Shown: positions 28,006 through 39,018, numbered from the stretch's first letter. The stretch: DNA of 64,000 nt from Dehalococcoidia bacterium (GCA_029246995.1 JAQWMB010000012.1:39725-103724); one strand, 5' to 3'. The notes: generated from the sequence alone by a model not told the origin. Numbers and translations are program-made.

Positions 28006-28818
28006 TTGAATATTTTGAATTATCGCTCTTTTGTGCTTGTTATGGTCATAGCTATTTTCTTTGGCAATTTAGTTCTTATACTTGATAGTAGGAATGGTCA
28101 AGATTCTATAATGCAAGATGCTGATAATCAAATGAAAAATTCCTCTTCTCGTACTGCATCGAATAACACGATTATTGAAGCTACTAAACGGTCAATTCAG
28201 GTCACCGGATTGGGCAGTGTAAGCCTTGAACCCGATATAGCAACTTTTTCAATCAATGTTCTCACACAAAGAGAGAGTGCCTCCATAGCAAGAGAAGATT
28301 CTGCCCGTAAACTTAATCAAATATTTGCATCACTCAAACGTTTTGGTATTGATCAAAAAGATATCAGAACAACGAATTATTCTCTCTATCCTGAATATGT
28401 GTATGAGAAAAATAAAATGAGAAGAATTGAAGCATTTAATGTGTCTAATAATTTAAATGTGAAAGTTCGACAACTAGAACAAGTTGGCTCCATTATTGAT
28501 GGGATAATCAAATTGGATTCTGGCGATATACGAATTAACAATATAGCTTTTGATATTGATGATTCAGGTTCTTATGAAGATCAAGCCAGGGAGTCTGCAA
28601 TCAAGAATGCAATTGCGAAAGCATCAAAAATTGCAAAAAGTGCCAATGTGCAACTTGGTACTCCTTCAATTATCATAGATATAGAACCATTTTCTAATGG
28701 TAATCCTATTGGTGTGCAGCGTTCGATGATGGCAGAGATGGAATCTACTCCTACAACTATTGCAACTGGACAAATTGTTATTGAATCAAAAGTACAAGTT
28801 ACTTTTGCAATCAAATAA
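28006..28818 (+). CDS. SIMPL domain (DUF541) protein
   Basis: VTGLGSVSLEPDIATFSINVLTQRESASIAREDSARKLNQIFASLKRFGIDQKDIRTTNYSLYPEY. Confidence 0.88.
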   Translation: MNILNYRSFVLVMVIAIFFGNLVLILDSRNGQDSIMQDADNQMKNSSSRTASNNTIIEATKRSIQVTGLGSVSLEPDIATFSINVLTQRESASIAREDSARKLNQIFASLKRFGIDQKDIRTTNYSLYPEYVYEKNKMRRIEAFNVSNNLNVKVRQLEQVGSIIDGIIKLDSGDIRINNIAFDIDDSGSYEDQARESAIKNAIAKASKIAKSANVQLGTPSIIIDIEPFSNGNPIGVQRSMMAEMESTPTTIATGQIVIESKVQVTFAIK

Positions 28819-28907
28819 ATTTATTGTGTTTGAATCCTTATGATTATAATTATGCTGTGCTAAAATTGTGCTACTATTTAACATGATTAATTTTGATTGG
28901 AAATAAA

Positions 28908-29471
28908 GTGGTACTTAGTGATAGATCTATTAAAGAAGCTTTAGATTCGGGTAGAATAATTGTTAGCCCTATAGGAGAAAATGCGATCCAACCAGCATCA
29001 TTGGATATTAGATTGGATCGAGAATTTAGAGTTTTCAGAAATCATCGTGATTCTTTTATTGATATTCGTTCTCCGATGGAATCACTTACTGAAATAGAAA
29101 CCATTGATGACGATCAAGCATTTGTGCTACACCCCAATGAATTTGTTTTAGGTTCTACTATTGAACTTGTGGAGCTTCCTAACGATATCGTTGCTCGTGT
29201 TGAAGGAAAGTCATCTTTAGGTAGGCTAGGCTTATTAGTTCATGCCACTGCTGGTTATGTAGATCCTGGTTGGCAAGGAAAGCTCACGATGGAACTATCT
29301 AACGTTTCTAATTTACCAATTAAGTTATATTACAATATGAAAATTGGCCAACTTTCGTTCTTTGAATTATCAACACCTTCAGATAATCCATATGGGTCTG
29401 GTGCTATTAAATCAAAATATCAAAATCAGGAAGGTCCTACAGCAAGTAAGGGTTATTCAGACTATGAATAA
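28908..29471 (+). CDS. dcd: dCTP deaminase
   Basis: LSDRSIKEALDSG, PASLDIRLDREFRVF, VEGKSSLGRLGLLVHATAGYVDPGWQG; start likely GTG 28908. Confidence 0.93.
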   Translation: MVLSDRSIKEALDSGRIIVSPIGENAIQPASLDIRLDREFRVFRNHRDSFIDIRSPMESLTEIETIDDDQAFVLHPNEFVLGSTIELVELPNDIVARVEGKSSLGRLGLLVHATAGYVDPGWQGKLTMELSNVSNLPIKLYYNMKIGQLSFFELSTPSDNPYGSGAIKSKYQNQEGPTASKGYSDYE

Positions 29472-29488
29472 AATGCATTAAAAAAATC

Positions 29489-30601
29489 ATGAGCCACGAA
29501 TCAATTTCTCATTTTATGTCAGAAGCAATGAAGTTAGCAGAACAATCTATACCTTTTTCTTCACCTAATCCAGCTGTTGGGGCAGTCATTGTAAAAAATG
29601 GAAAAATAATTGGGAAGGGTAAAACGAGTCCTTTTGGAGGGCGACATGCTGAAGCGAACGCAATTAGAAGTGTCCATGATAAAAATTATTTAAAAGGAGC
29701 AACGCTTTATTGTACGCTGGAGCCATGTTCACATTCTGGTAAGACTCCACCATGTACTACGGCTATTATTGAATCAAAATTTAAAAATGTCATAATTGCT
29801 TTGAAAGACCCAGATAGTCAGGTTAATGGAAAAGGAATTAAGCAACTGAGAAAAGCGAATATCCAAGTTATAATTGGAGATGGAAGCAATGAGGTGAACA
29901 ATCAATTAATGTCATATATATACCATCGTAAAACTGGTTTGCCATTTTTTTCTGCTAAGTTGGCATCTACGTTAGATGGTAAAATAGCAACGATGAAAAA
30001 TGATTCAAAATGGATTTCAAATAATGCTAGTAGAAATAGAGTGCATAAATTTAGAAGCAAAGTCGATGCAATTTTAGTTGGTTCAAAGACAGTCATTATT
30101 GACAATCCTTTTTTAACTGCGAGGCGTAATGGTAAGTTGCTTAAAAATCAACCATTAAGAATTGTTATTGATTCTAAGGGTCAACTATCAACGAACTATA
30201 ATATATTTAATAATGATGCAGAAACTTTAGTTGTTACAACTGATGCTTCCTCAAAAAAATGGCGGAAACAAATAGAAAAAGCAGGCCATAGTTTCATTAT
30301 TATTGACGACAAATTAAAACAGGTAGATTTATTAAAATTTGCGCAATCAATGAGTGAATTAGGCATTATGCATATTCATGTCGAGGGTGGTGGGCAATTA
30401 ATTGGAGCACTGATGCATCACCAACTTATAATTAAATTATATTTATTTATCGCACCAAAAATTATTGGTAATCAGAAAGCTATTAACATGATTGATGGTT
30501 TAAATATAGAAAAGGTTTCTGAGGCATTAAAGTTAATTAATACTTCCTATGAATTCATTAAGCAGGATATACTTATTGCTGGAGAAGTTGACTATAAATA
30601 G
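29489..30601 (+). CDS. ribD: Bifunctional riboflavin deaminase/reductase RibD
   Basis: HAEANAIRSV..GATLYCTLEPCSHSGKTPPCTTAII; C-terminal reductase VEGGGQLIGAL. Confidence 0.95.
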   Translation: MSHESISHFMSEAMKLAEQSIPFSSPNPAVGAVIVKNGKIIGKGKTSPFGGRHAEANAIRSVHDKNYLKGATLYCTLEPCSHSGKTPPCTTAIIESKFKNVIIALKDPDSQVNGKGIKQLRKANIQVIIGDGSNEVNNQLMSYIYHRKTGLPFFSAKLASTLDGKIATMKNDSKWISNNASRNRVHKFRSKVDAILVGSKTVIIDNPFLTARRNGKLLKNQPLRIVIDSKGQLSTNYNIFNNDAETLVVTTDASSKKWRKQIEKAGHSFIIIDDKLKQVDLLKFAQSMSELGIMHIHVEGGGQLIGALMHHQLIIKLYLFIAPKIIGNQKAINMIDGLNIEKVSEALKLINTSYEFIKQDILIAGEVDYK

Positions 30602-30616
30602 TTTTAAGGAAATTCT

Positions 30617-31195
30617 TTGTTTACTGGAATTATTGAAGAAATCGGTTTGGTAACTAAAAATCAATCTGGCGAGCTAAAGGTTTCTTGCATGAAATTATTA
30701 AGCGATGCGCAATATGGTGATTCCATTGCAGTAAATGGTGTTGATTTAACGATAAGTGGAATTTATGATAATGAGCTAGGTTTCAATGTAATGCCTGAGA
30801 CATTTAGGAAGTCTAATTTATTAGATGCTATTAAGGGAACTAAAGTCAATTTGGAACGTTCTTTAACATTACAAACTAAATTATCCGGTCATATTGTTCG
30901 CGGTGTTGTGGAGACAACCTGTCAGTTGATTTCTTTAGAAGATGAAAATAATGCCATCATAGCTACATATGAAGTTGACCCAATATTTTTGAAGTATATT
31001 TTGATTAAAGGGCCCGTAACTTTGGATGGAGCCTCTTTAACTATAATTTCTAAAAATGAAAATTCCTTTGCAGTTTCTTTAGTTGAGTGGACGCAACAAA
31101 ATACAAATTTAATTGAATCAAAAATTGGCAAACTAGTTAACTTAGAAACAGATATCTTTGCTCGTTATATTGATCAACTAATTGATCGTGAATAA
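30617..31195 (+). CDS. ribE: Riboflavin synthase, alpha chain
   Basis: MFTGIIEEIG; internal duplication; SGHIVRGVVE; TTG start. Confidence 0.93.
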   Translation: MFTGIIEEIGLVTKNQSGELKVSCMKLLSDAQYGDSIAVNGVDLTISGIYDNELGFNVMPETFRKSNLLDAIKGTKVNLERSLTLQTKLSGHIVRGVVETTCQLISLEDENNAIIATYEVDPIFLKYILIKGPVTLDGASLTIISKNENSFAVSLVEWTQQNTNLIESKIGKLVNLETDIFARYIDQLIDRE

Positions 31196-31225
31196 TTTAC
31201 TAGTATCATCATAGAAGGAGTTAAA

Positions 31226-32458
31226 ATGGAAAAATCAAAAAAATCTCTACATGTCGATGCTGAACAAGCAATTTTAATGTTTAAAGAAGGAAGTCCTTTA
31301 ATTATCGTCGATGATGAGGATCGTGAAAATGAAGGGGATGTAGCAATTCCTGCACAGTTTTGTACATCTGGGATGGTCAACTTTATGGCAAAAGAGGCCA
31401 GAGGCCTTATATGTACGCCATTAGATACACCTATAGCGGAAAAATTAAATTTAAATTTAATGACAGGTTCAGAAGGAGATACAATAGAAAGTACTGCTTT
31501 TACAGTAACAGTTGAAGCGGCAAATGGTATAACCACAGGAATATCTGCTCAAGATAGAGCAAAAACAATTAGTGTTCTAGCAGATAAAAATAGCACTTCA
31601 AGAGATCTTGTTAAGCCAGGACATGTTTTTCCTCTTAAAGCACGAGAGGGAGGAGTTTTAGTTCGAGCAGGACAAACTGAAGCATCAGTAGATTTATGTA
31701 AAATGGCCGGTCTTTATCCAGTTGCAGTGATTTGTGAAATTATGAAAGATGATGGTGAAATGGCTCGCATGGGTGATCTTGAAGAGTTTGCACAGAAACA
31801 CAAAATGAAAATAGTAACCGTGGAAGCACTTATTAGTTATAGAATGTCTGAAGAAAGATTAATCACCAGAGTTACTGAAACCGCATTACCTACTGTTTAT
31901 GGTGAATTTAAGGCTATAGCCTATCATACAAAAATTGATAGCAAAGAACATGTTGCATTAGTCATGGGTGACGTAACTAAAGACGACGCATGTTTAGTCA
32001 GAGTACATGATCAGTGTTTAACTGGTGATGTTTTTGGTTCTAAAAGATGTGATTGTGGCGAACAATTAGATGCTGCGATGAAAATAGTTGCTCAAAATGG
32101 TAACGGTGTTATTGTATATATGGATCAAGAGGGAAGAGGTATTGGTTTACACAACAAATTAAAGGCTTACAGTTTGCAAGATCAAGGATTGGATACTGTT
32201 GAAGCAAATGAAGCATTAGGTTTTTCTGCAGATAAAAGAGATTATGGAATAGGTTGCCAAATACTGGTTGATTTAGGTATTAAAAAATTACGATTAATTA
32301 CTAATAATCCAATGAAAAGGTCAGGATTAGAGGGTTTTGGGTTGCGAGTTGTTGATAGAGTTCCAATTGAAGTTGAGCCAAATAAACATAATTTAAAATA
32401 TCTTACAACCAAACGGGATAAAATGGGTCATTTGCTAAATTTGGATGAGGGCGCATGA
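31226..32458 (+). CDS. ribBA: DHBP synthase / GTP cyclohydrolase II fusion
   Basis: IIVDDEDRENEGD and VHDQCLTGDVFGSKRCDCGEQL, DQEGRGIGLHNKLKAY. Confidence 0.96.
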   Translation: MEKSKKSLHVDAEQAILMFKEGSPLIIVDDEDRENEGDVAIPAQFCTSGMVNFMAKEARGLICTPLDTPIAEKLNLNLMTGSEGDTIESTAFTVTVEAANGITTGISAQDRAKTISVLADKNSTSRDLVKPGHVFPLKAREGGVLVRAGQTEASVDLCKMAGLYPVAVICEIMKDDGEMARMGDLEEFAQKHKMKIVTVEALISYRMSEERLITRVTETALPTVYGEFKAIAYHTKIDSKEHVALVMGDVTKDDACLVRVHDQCLTGDVFGSKRCDCGEQLDAAMKIVAQNGNGVIVYMDQEGRGIGLHNKLKAYSLQDQGLDTVEANEALGFSADKRDYGIGCQILVDLGIKKLRLITNNPMKRSGLEGFGLRVVDRVPIEVEPNKHNLKYLTTKRDKMGHLLNLDEGA

Positions 32459-32892
32459 GTAATACCAATGAGCATTTCGAAGATAATATCGCTGTAGTAA
32501 TTTCAGAATTTAATAAAGATATTTCTACGAAATTATTAGATATTTTTTTGACTCATGCTAATACTGTAAATTTTCCACAAAAAAACATAGAAATTCATCA
32601 TGTTCCTGGTGCTTTTGAAATACCACTAATTGCAAAACAATTGGCTATGATGGACAATATTGATGCAATAGTTTGTCTTGGATCTGTAATTAGAGGTGAG
32701 ACAATCCACTTTGAATTAATTGCTCATCAACTTGCTCAAGGAATTCGAGAGATATCTCAAGAACATCTTACACCTATAATTTTTGGGGTTTTAACTGTCG
32801 AAAATTTAGAACAAGCTCATGCAAGATTACATAAAGCATCAGAATTTCTTGATACAGCCTTAAGCATGATTGCTCGTAATCGTTCATTTTAA
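32455..32892 (+). CDS. ribH: 6,7-dimethyl-8-ribityllumazine synthase
   Basis: VPGAFEIPLIAKQLA, CLGSVIRGETIHFELIAHQLAQGI. Confidence 0.94.
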   Translation: MSNTNEHFEDNIAVVISEFNKDISTKLLDIFLTHANTVNFPQKNIEIHHVPGAFEIPLIAKQLAMMDNIDAIVCLGSVIRGETIHFELIAHQLAQGIREISQEHLTPIIFGVLTVENLEQAHARLHKASEFLDTALSMIARNRSF

Positions 32893-32907
32893 GTCTTGGA
32901 GCTTGCA

Positions 32908-33198
32908 ATGAGTATTTGGTATAAAAAAAGTGATCCTTCTGGAGGTGAAGGGATTGATCCAAGCTCAATATCATCAATAAAAGTTGCTTATAAACTAATT
33001 AAGAAATTTCCCAATCTTCAGAAGAAACATAAAGTTGTAGCAGGCGGAATGGCAATTTCATCTGCTTTAATTATTCTAGCTAGTATTGCAATAGTAAAGC
33101 GTTTACAAAAAGGCCAATCTTTAAAAAAAGCACTTAATGAGATTTCTGAAGAAGAAATAGAAGCTATTCACATTAATAAAAAGCAAAAAAAACAATAA
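32908..33198 (+). CDS. Small hypothetical membrane-associated protein
   Basis: ~96 aa with one hydrophobic segment; ATG 32908. Confidence 0.55.
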   Translation: MSIWYKKSDPSGGEGIDPSSISSIKVAYKLIKKFPNLQKKHKVVAGGMAISSALIILASIAIVKRLQKGQSLKKALNEISEEEIEAIHINKKQKKQ

Positions 33199-33205
33199 TT
33201 GACAT

Positions 33206-33240
33206 AAAATTTCTAAAATTATTTTATTTTTAGAAATTTT
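33206..33240 (+). terminator. AT-rich hairpin, putative terminator of the rib operon
   Basis: AAAATTTCTAAAA-TTATTTTAT-TTTTAGAAATTTT perfect 13-bp stem. Confidence 0.5.
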
Positions 33241-33334
33241 CCTTTCAAGTTGCCCGATAAGATTTGAACCCGTATACTTTTGGTGCTAATGTGTTAACTC
33301 ACTTTAGCAAATAAGTTGTTCATTTGAGGATATT

Positions 33335-34468
33335 ATGAAGTTTACTTGCGAGCAAGATAAATTACAAAAGGCACTTAGCGCTGTATCAAGGGCAATACCA
33401 AATCGTTCTTCTTTACCTATTACTAATCATATACTTCTAGAATCTACTACAGACGCAATTGTTATTTCTGCTACAGACGCAGAAACTCTAGCCATCACAT
33501 ATACTGTTCCTGCAAATGTTGGCGAACAAGGTTCATTAGCATTACCGTCTAGGTTATTAACTGATTTTGTGACTTCTCTACCACCAGATATGATTGATTT
33601 TGGTCAAGAAGATGAATCATATAGAGCGCAATTAAAATGTGCAAAGAACAAGTCATCGATAGAGGGCCTTGATCCTGGTGAATTCCCACCGATTCCCAAA
33701 AATTCTGGATCTACTGAGTATAAATTATCAGCTAAGGTATTTAAAAGTGCACTTGATAAGGTGGTTTTTTCTGCTGCTAGTGATGATTCTAGACCAATTT
33801 TAACGGGGGTTCAATTTGCGATTGCAGATGGCCAAATCATCCTAGCTGCAGCTGATGGTTTTCGGTTATCAGTATGTAAAATTAATATTGATACAAAAGA
33901 TAACGTGCCGTCATTTGTTGTGCCATCAAGGGCATTAGGTGAATTATCTAGACTACTAAACGAATTGGGAGATACTAATTTTAGTATGACTTTAAATGAG
34001 CAAAATACACAAGTTGAATTTGATCTTGGCTATTCAAGAATGGTTGCTCAGTTATTACAGGGCACGTTCCCTAATTATGATCAATTAATTCCTGATGAGT
34101 GGAAAACAAAAATTTCTATTTCTTCTAAAGAACTTATACGTGAAACAAAAATTGCATCGATTTTTGCCAGAGATGGCAGTGGGATTATTCGATTGAGTGC
34201 AAAATCTGCGCCAGATAAATCAGGCAAGTTAGTTATTACTGCGAAGGCCGATGAGCTAGGTACTAATGAGGGAGAAATCGATGCTACTATTGAAGGTGAT
34301 GACTTACAAATTGCATTTAACAGTAGATATTTGATGGATATTTTACAAATTTTAGAAAATGAGGGTTTAATTATTGAGGGTTCTTCTTCTCAGAGCCCAG
34401 GTGTCATTAAATCATCTTCAGATGATAATTTTATACATGTTGTAATGCCAATGTTTGTGCAGTGGTAA
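33335..34468 (+). CDS. dnaN: DNA polymerase III subunit beta (sliding clamp)
   Basis: MKFTCEQDKLQKALSAVSRAIPNRSSLPITNHILLES; GVQFAIADGQIILAAADGFRLS; VMPMFVQW. Confidence 0.95.
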   Translation: MKFTCEQDKLQKALSAVSRAIPNRSSLPITNHILLESTTDAIVISATDAETLAITYTVPANVGEQGSLALPSRLLTDFVTSLPPDMIDFGQEDESYRAQLKCAKNKSSIEGLDPGEFPPIPKNSGSTEYKLSAKVFKSALDKVVFSAASDDSRPILTGVQFAIADGQIILAAADGFRLSVCKINIDTKDNVPSFVVPSRALGELSRLLNELGDTNFSMTLNEQNTQVEFDLGYSRMVAQLLQGTFPNYDQLIPDEWKTKISISSKELIRETKIASIFARDGSGIIRLSAKSAPDKSGKLVITAKADELGTNEGEIDATIEGDDLQIAFNSRYLMDILQILENEGLIIEGSSSQSPGVIKSSSDDNFIHVVMPMFVQW

Positions 34469-34513
34469 TTTAAAAGGCGGGCTAATTTTTTTTTAATAAA
34501 TTAAGTTGCTCTT

Positions 34514-35962
34514 ATGGATAGAAGAAATTTTTTAAAATCAGCATCGCTTACAAGCTTTGGGTTATTCCTTGACCCTAATGGTATATTTAGGAAATCAACT
34601 AATATAAAATTGCAGGATTCTTTTCAAACTTTAATAAAGCATGAAGGTCCGCATGATCGTCCATCTATTACTAATCAGAAGAACTTAATTTGGGTATGGC
34701 AATTTAGCGAAGATGGTACTAAGTATGCTATTAGAGATCATCTTGCTAAATATAATCTTGGAGTTGTAATGAAAACGCATGATGGCACTGACTGGATGTC
34801 AGAATTTGATCCATCTGTCGATGCTATTGATGGTCCAGAAAAAATCCATGAACTTGCACAATTTTTTGAATCTAGTGGCGTCCCTTTTCACACCTGGTCT
34901 GTTCCCAATGGTATTAATCCATTAAAAGAAGCAGAAATGACTATATTAGCATATGAAGCAGGGCCGCGAAGTATTTTTCTAGATGTTGAGCATACAATAG
35001 GATTTTGGAGAGGCACAAATCAGGCTGCATATGTTTTTGGAGAGAAGCTTAGGAATTTTTCTAGCGACATGAGCATTACGACAAGTATTGATGGACGACC
35101 TTGGAATATCGATGCAATTCCTATTGATGCTTTTGCAGAGTTTAGCGATGTATTAGCACCTCAACTTTATTGGGATACATTTAGTACTTGGGGAAATAGG
35201 TATCATTATAATGACCATGGCTATTTCGTTCCAAATAGTGGAATTTCGCCAAGTTTTATTATACAAAGTGTATTTAAAAAATTAGCTAAGTATAAAATTC
35301 CAATCCAACCTGTTGGAGAAGGAAGTGTCAGTAATACAGCTGAGTGGAGTGAATTTATTCAGTCTGCATTGGCATATAATTCGAAAACTGTTTCTGCATG
35401 GCGATACGGTACTACAAGTACACGTATTATGCATCTCATGTCAGATAGTGATTCTTTGCCTAAATTTTATACAGTTTTGTCTGGAGATTCCCTATATGCC
35501 TTGAGTAGCAAATGGGGCGTTAGCACAAACACTATTCTTAATTGGAACCCTGATTTGAATAATCCTGATGTTTTATCTATTGGTCAAATACTTCGGATTC
35601 CAGATGGGGACTATCCAATGCAAAGAGAAATTAACCACACTATTCAAAATGGAGAAAATCTTTCAATTATTGCAGATAATTGGGGCGTAGATATGCAAAA
35701 TATTATTGACTATAATCAAATTTTAAATCCTAATCAAATATATGTTGGTGATAGTATTAAAATTCCAATTAATGATTATAAAAGCAGAAATGTCTCTTCC
35801 GTTCGGGCAGTTATTTCTAATCAGACACATAAGGTGGTTCCTGGTGATAATCTTTGGGATTTATCACAACGATGGAATGTTTCTATTCAGAAGATAATAG
35901 ATTATAATGGATTATCGAATTCTAATTTAATTAGAATAGGGACAATATTAAAAAAGCCATAG
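34514..35962 (+). CDS. LysM-repeat secreted protein with N-terminal GH-like domain
   Basis: MDRRNFLKSAS Tat-like signal; three LysM repeats (YTVLSGDSLYALS, HTIQNGENLSIIA, HKVVPGDNLWDLS). Confidence 0.85.
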   Translation: MDRRNFLKSASLTSFGLFLDPNGIFRKSTNIKLQDSFQTLIKHEGPHDRPSITNQKNLIWVWQFSEDGTKYAIRDHLAKYNLGVVMKTHDGTDWMSEFDPSVDAIDGPEKIHELAQFFESSGVPFHTWSVPNGINPLKEAEMTILAYEAGPRSIFLDVEHTIGFWRGTNQAAYVFGEKLRNFSSDMSITTSIDGRPWNIDAIPIDAFAEFSDVLAPQLYWDTFSTWGNRYHYNDHGYFVPNSGISPSFIIQSVFKKLAKYKIPIQPVGEGSVSNTAEWSEFIQSALAYNSKTVSAWRYGTTSTRIMHLMSDSDSLPKFYTVLSGDSLYALSSKWGVSTNTILNWNPDLNNPDVLSIGQILRIPDGDYPMQREINHTIQNGENLSIIADNWGVDMQNIIDYNQILNPNQIYVGDSIKIPINDYKSRNVSSVRAVISNQTHKVVPGDNLWDLSQRWNVSIQKIIDYNGLSNSNLIRIGTILKKP

Positions 35963-35990
35963 ATTCATTTTTATTCAATAGGAGAAAATT

Positions 35991-36755
35991 ATGTGTTTTG
36001 AATTAGATTCTTCACCCCCAATTTACAAGTTACAAGGCGCTTCTGTCAATTTTAAAGATGTCACGCTTACTTCATCTGATACTACAGAGTTTGCTGCATT
36101 TTATGCAGAGAGCGATAAACCTAAAGGACCAGCGATTGTTATCTTACCGGATGTACGCGGCCTTTATAGATTTTATGAAGAATTAGCATTACGATTTGCA
36201 GAGCATGGCTATGATGCCATAGCAATAGATTATTTTGGTAGAACCGCTGGCGTATCTAAAAGAGATGATGATTTTGAATTTATGCAACATGTTGAGCAAA
36301 CAAAAGTCGAGCAAGTGACTAGTGATGTAAGTACAGCTATTAATTATTTAAAAAATCGAGATGATCATGAAAATCGTAGTATATTTACTCTTGGTTTTTG
36401 TTTTGGTGGCAGCTCGTCATGGTTGCAAGCTGCTGGTCAAGAATCACTCAGTGGTGCAATAGGATTTTATGGTCATCCTACTAGAGCAAATAGAGATCAA
36501 ACACCAGGCCCTGTACATTTAGTCGAAAATTTTAAATGTTCAATTTTGGCCTTAATGGGTGGAGCTGACCAGGGCATACCTATTGAAGAAATTAATAAAT
36601 TTGAAAATGCATTAAATAATGCTAAGATCAACAATGAAATTATTATTTATGATGGCGCTCCTCATTCATTTTTTGATAGAAAATTTAAAGAATTTCAAAA
36701 TGAATCAGATGATTCTTGGAGTAGAGTCCTTGCTTTCATTGATAAGAATGCATAA
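35991..36755 (+). CDS. Dienelactone hydrolase family protein
   Basis: VILPDVRGLYRFYEELALRFAEHGYDAIAIDYFGRTAG, GFCFGGSSS, APHSFFDR. Confidence 0.88.
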   Translation: MCFELDSSPPIYKLQGASVNFKDVTLTSSDTTEFAAFYAESDKPKGPAIVILPDVRGLYRFYEELALRFAEHGYDAIAIDYFGRTAGVSKRDDDFEFMQHVEQTKVEQVTSDVSTAINYLKNRDDHENRSIFTLGFCFGGSSSWLQAAGQESLSGAIGFYGHPTRANRDQTPGPVHLVENFKCSILALMGGADQGIPIEEINKFENALNNAKINNEIIIYDGAPHSFFDRKFKEFQNESDDSWSRVLAFIDKNA

Positions 36756-36777
36756 TTGTTAAATTAGAATTGAGTCT

Positions 36778-37680
36778 ATGATGTTATTTAGTGCATGGCC
36801 TGCATCGGGAAATTGGTCAACCATGGTTAAAGAATGGGAGCATCTTGCTAGTCAAGGTTGGTCTGGACTTTGGTCAATGGATCATTTCATGACGACAACT
36901 GATTCACACAATCACCCTGTTACTGAATCTATGACAGCTCTAGCTGCGTTAGGTGCTATGGTTCCAGATTTAAAAATTGGCACAATGGTAGCTGGCAATA
37001 CATATCGTCATCCAGCAATTTTGGCAAAAATGGCTATTAATATTGACCTTATTACTAAAGGTAGATTTATTTTAGGTATTGGATGTGGGTGGCAAGAAAT
37101 TGAACATCGTAGTTTTGGTATCAATTTTCCAAATGTTTCTGAGCGAGTAAGAATGCTGGATGAATCTGCTAGCATTTTAAGCAAACTATTAAAAGGTGAA
37201 GTAGTGAATTTTTCTGGGAAATATTATGAAATTGATAATGTTAAACTTAATCCTGGCTCAATTCAAAATCCAATACCGTTACTAATTGGTGGTGGAGGAG
37301 AGCAAGTAACTCTTAAAACTGTAGCTAAATATGCAGATGCATGGAATATTTGGGCTAATCCAAAGTTATTTGAAAAAAAATCTAAAGTTTTGGAAAATTA
37401 TTGTGATGCTGTAGGACGGGACAGTGCAAAAATTCATAAAACTGTTGCAATCAATATATTATTTTCTGATGATAAGAATTTTGTTAATCAAGAATCTAAA
37501 AATTCATGGTCTTTAATAGGCGGGAATGAAGATGAGATAACTCAAAAAATTGGAGATTTTCAAGATTTAGGAGTAGATGAAATTATTGTTGCTTCTTATG
37601 ATAAATCTACTTACCAAAGCATAGGCATGGAAGAAATGAATCATTTTTCCGAAAGTATTATTAAATTTTTTAATGGTTAG
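36778..37680 (+). CDS. LLM class flavin/F420-dependent oxidoreductase
   Basis: GLWSMDHFM..IGTMVAGNTYRHPAILAKMAINIDLITKGRFILGIGCGWQEIEH. Confidence 0.9.
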   Translation: MMLFSAWPASGNWSTMVKEWEHLASQGWSGLWSMDHFMTTTDSHNHPVTESMTALAALGAMVPDLKIGTMVAGNTYRHPAILAKMAINIDLITKGRFILGIGCGWQEIEHRSFGINFPNVSERVRMLDESASILSKLLKGEVVNFSGKYYEIDNVKLNPGSIQNPIPLLIGGGGEQVTLKTVAKYADAWNIWANPKLFEKKSKVLENYCDAVGRDSAKIHKTVAINILFSDDKNFVNQESKNSWSLIGGNEDEITQKIGDFQDLGVDEIIVASYDKSTYQSIGMEEMNHFSESIIKFFNG

Positions 37681-38951
37681 TTCTTTTTTGAACATAATTT
37701 TTCTGTAATTTTGTACATTATTTTACATCCATTAATAAAATTTTCTTTTGTGATATATTCATCATGATTATGGAATCCAGATCTTTCTTCCAATGAAAAA
37801 ATAGATGGTATGAAACCATAGGCATTAATCCCAATATTACGTAAAAAGCGGTTATCAGTGCCATAAGCTGAAGTTAAAGGGATAGTGATATTATTGGGAT
37901 AGTCATTGTTAAGCACTTCTTTAATAACATGAATCAACTCAGTGTCCCATTCACATTCCAATATAAGATTATCTTCATTCGTTGAAAGATTTTCAAATAA
38001 AATTGCATCATCATTTACTAAATTCTTTATAGTGTGTATAAATTCATTGCTGTCAATATAATTCGGTAACCTGCAATCTAATATTGCTTCTGCTTTAGCA
38101 GGAATTACATTATGCTTATTGCCCGCATTTAGTCTTGTGATATTTAAAGTCGATTGATTCATTGCCACTAGTTCAGGATCGATCACTTCATTCATTATAT
38201 TATTTAAGTCATCATCTTTACTTTGAAAATTTTCATTATAGTTTTCTTGATGCCATGCGATTATTTTATTTAAAGCGTTTGTGATTTTGGCTGTAGCATT
38301 TGTTCCATGTGGCTGACTACCATGTCCAGGTATACCAAATGCAGTTATTTTTATCCAACAAATTTTTTTCTCTCTATATCCAATTCCAAATAAAGGCTGA
38401 TTATTTATTCTAATATCACTAAAACCATAACCGCCCTCATTTAATGAATATTCAATATCCAGTAATTCAGGATGATTGTCTACTAACCAAGACATACCAT
38501 ACTTTGAACCAATTTCTTCATCAGGCACAATACAAAAAATTAAGTCTCTGTTTAATCTAACTTTATGCCTCTTAATGAGTATGAATGCAATGAATTGCAT
38601 AATAGTACAACTTTTCATATCTATTGCACCTCTGCCATAAATTTTATCCTTGATCATTTCTCCACCAAAAGGATTTTTGGTCCATTTTTCTTTTTCAACT
38701 GGCACAACATCTGAATGACTGCACAACATAAGACCTTTATTTGAATCATTGCCTGTGATTTTTGCATAGAGTATATTTCTATTGGGCGCAGTAGTGAATG
38801 TCTGAAATTCTATTTTTTCTTTAAGTAATAAATTTATAAAAAAATCAGTAGCAAGTTTTTCATTACCTGGTGGATTTGAAGTATCAATCGCAAGATATTC
38901 TTGAAATATGCTTATAGCTTCTCGATTAATGTTATTCCAGTTTATGACCAT
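37677..38951 (-). CDS. M20 family metallopeptidase / deacylase
   Basis: DTSNPPGNE, LCSHSDVVPVEKEKWTKNPFGGEMIKDKIYGRGAIDMKS, PDEEIGSKYG. Confidence 0.9.
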   Translation of the reverse strand: MVINWNNINREAISIFQEYLAIDTSNPPGNEKLATDFFINLLLKEKIEFQTFTTAPNRNILYAKITGNDSNKGLMLCSHSDVVPVEKEKWTKNPFGGEMIKDKIYGRGAIDMKSCTIMQFIAFILIKRHKVRLNRDLIFCIVPDEEIGSKYGMSWLVDNHPELLDIEYSLNEGGYGFSDIRINNQPLFGIGYREKKICWIKITAFGIPGHGSQPHGTNATAKITNALNKIIAWHQENYNENFQSKDDDLNNIMNEVIDPELVAMNQSTLNITRLNAGNKHNVIPAKAEAILDCRLPNYIDSNEFIHTIKNLVNDDAILFENLSTNEDNLILECEWDTELIHVIKEVLNNDYPNNITIPLTSAYGTDNRFLRNIGINAYGFIPSIFSLEERSGFHNHDEYITKENFINGCKIMYKITEKLCSKKN

Positions 38952-39018
38952 AAATTAATTATACAATAAATCCTTCAAGGATGTTTCATGTAAGGATTAT
39001 CGATGCGAATATGAACAA

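Noticed and set aside
29471-29489. Possible FMN riboswitch before the rib operon
   Set aside because: Only ~18 bp between dcd and ribD and no RFN motif (AGGG..GGCAGG) seen
33246-33310. tRNA-like stretch TTGCCCGATAAGATTTGAACCCGTATAC...AACTCACTTTAGC upstream of dnaN
   Set aside because: T-arm and anticodon stems do not pair convincingly; at most a decayed tRNA relic, not supportable
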